Under the pieces are notes generated by a model, which had not been told where the DNA came from, did not search any database, and saw nothing but the letters and a program-made list of their open reading frames with translations. Both the position numbers and the translations under genes were made by a program. Source: Chrysaora quinquecirrha (Eukaryota; Cnidaria; Scyphozoa; Semaeostomeae; Pelagiidae). Taken from it: a DNA stretch of 64,000 bases. Shown piece by piece: positions 63,406 through 64,000 of the stretch; position 1 is the stretch's first letter; each line of letters begins with the position of its first letter. The stretch lies in the NCBI GenBank assembly GCA_014526335.1, contig JACTAT010000014.1, positions 3,659,340 to 3,723,339 on the forward strand, given 5' to 3'.

Positions 63406-63550
63406 CCAGTACGGTGGGGGATACCATGATGCCTGTGGGGATACCAAGATTGCTGTGGGGAGGCATCATGATTGCCGTGGCGGATATTCAGTACGGTGGG
63501 GGGATATCTCTGAGTACGGTGGGGGATGTTCAGTACGGTGGGGGTAAAAT
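63405..63550. repeat. degenerate minisatellite with agtacggtggggga units
   Basis: agtacggtgggggatacca, ctgtggggataccaagattg, agtacggtggggggatatc and agtacggtgggggatgttc follow each other with variable spacing. It resembles the 52780-53010 array (cagtacagtggaggg...tatcatc). Confidence 0.7.
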
Positions 63551-64000
63551 ATGATCTTATCAACTAAATCATCGTAAATCAGGGACGGGGGCTTAATATT
63601 TCTGCTTCAGCAACAGTCGTCGAGCCTTTCTCCATTTCAAGCGTTAATCTTAGCTTCTCGAAGCTCGGTGGGATTCAAGTGGGATACAAGTACTTCGTTT
63701 CTTAAATTTTGGTTGATTTCGATACTCAAACTTTCTTGTTTCATTTTTCTATTAGCAAAGTGCTAAAGGGCTACTTTGCAGATTGACGAATAGATCAAAA
63801 TTTCAAATAAAAAGGCTAGTATGCACAAGAGATGCTTTAACTGATTAAAGTACAGCATTTCATGCATAATTTTGATGTGGTAAATGCAATTTTAACGATT
63901 ATTTGCTGGCAAGCTTTAGAAAACTTCAAAACGAAACAAGATCGCGTACCTCGGTAACAAAGACGTTTGTGTAACGCAACCTCTCCAATAGTGGCTCTAA

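Overview
The window is animal nuclear DNA. It is AT-rich, its genes are split into many short exons with GT..AG introns, and its introns and intergenic spaces are full of short inverted-repeat elements, tRNA-derived SINEs and trinucleotide arrays. The gene set (RGS22-like, LITAF-like, NAT16/histidine-acetyltransferase-like, MAD2, ESF1, LARP4) fits an invertebrate metazoan. A cnidarian is my best guess, from overall texture only; no marker in the window proves it.

Layout: (1) 0.28-8.6 kb, minus strand: an RGS22-like gene, ten exons traced by phase, its 3' part running off the left edge. (2) 9.72-20.31 kb: a very large inverted repeat. Its arms (3.9 and 5.2 kb) are mostly 98-bp satellite arrays in opposite orientation, around a 1.5-kb loop; the non-array parts of the arms are nearly identical. 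(3) 21.37-22.83 kb, plus: a two-exon LITAF-domain gene. (4) 22.8-27.9 kb: repeats only. (5) 27.97-29.01 kb, plus: an intronless acetyltransferase gene broken by one apparent 1-nt deletion. (6) 31.29-36.14 kb, minus: a complete six-exon MAD2 gene (205 codons) with a 16-nt microexon. (7) 36.46-48.51 kb, plus: a sixteen-exon ESF1 gene, head-to-head with MAD2 across 315 bp. (8) 48.5-56.2 kb: repeats, no supported gene. (9) 56.2 kb to the right edge, plus: the 5' half of a LARP4-family gene.

The identified genes are housekeeping or cell-biological functions (spindle checkpoint, rRNA processing, mRNA 3'-end/poly(A) biology, endosomal membrane protein) and do not form one pathway. The only evident regulatory coupling is the shared MAD2/ESF1 promoter interval. 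The most unusual object is the 10.6-kb palindrome, which has the architecture of a foldback-type element. Two genes each show a single apparent missing base, so residual assembly indels should be considered.
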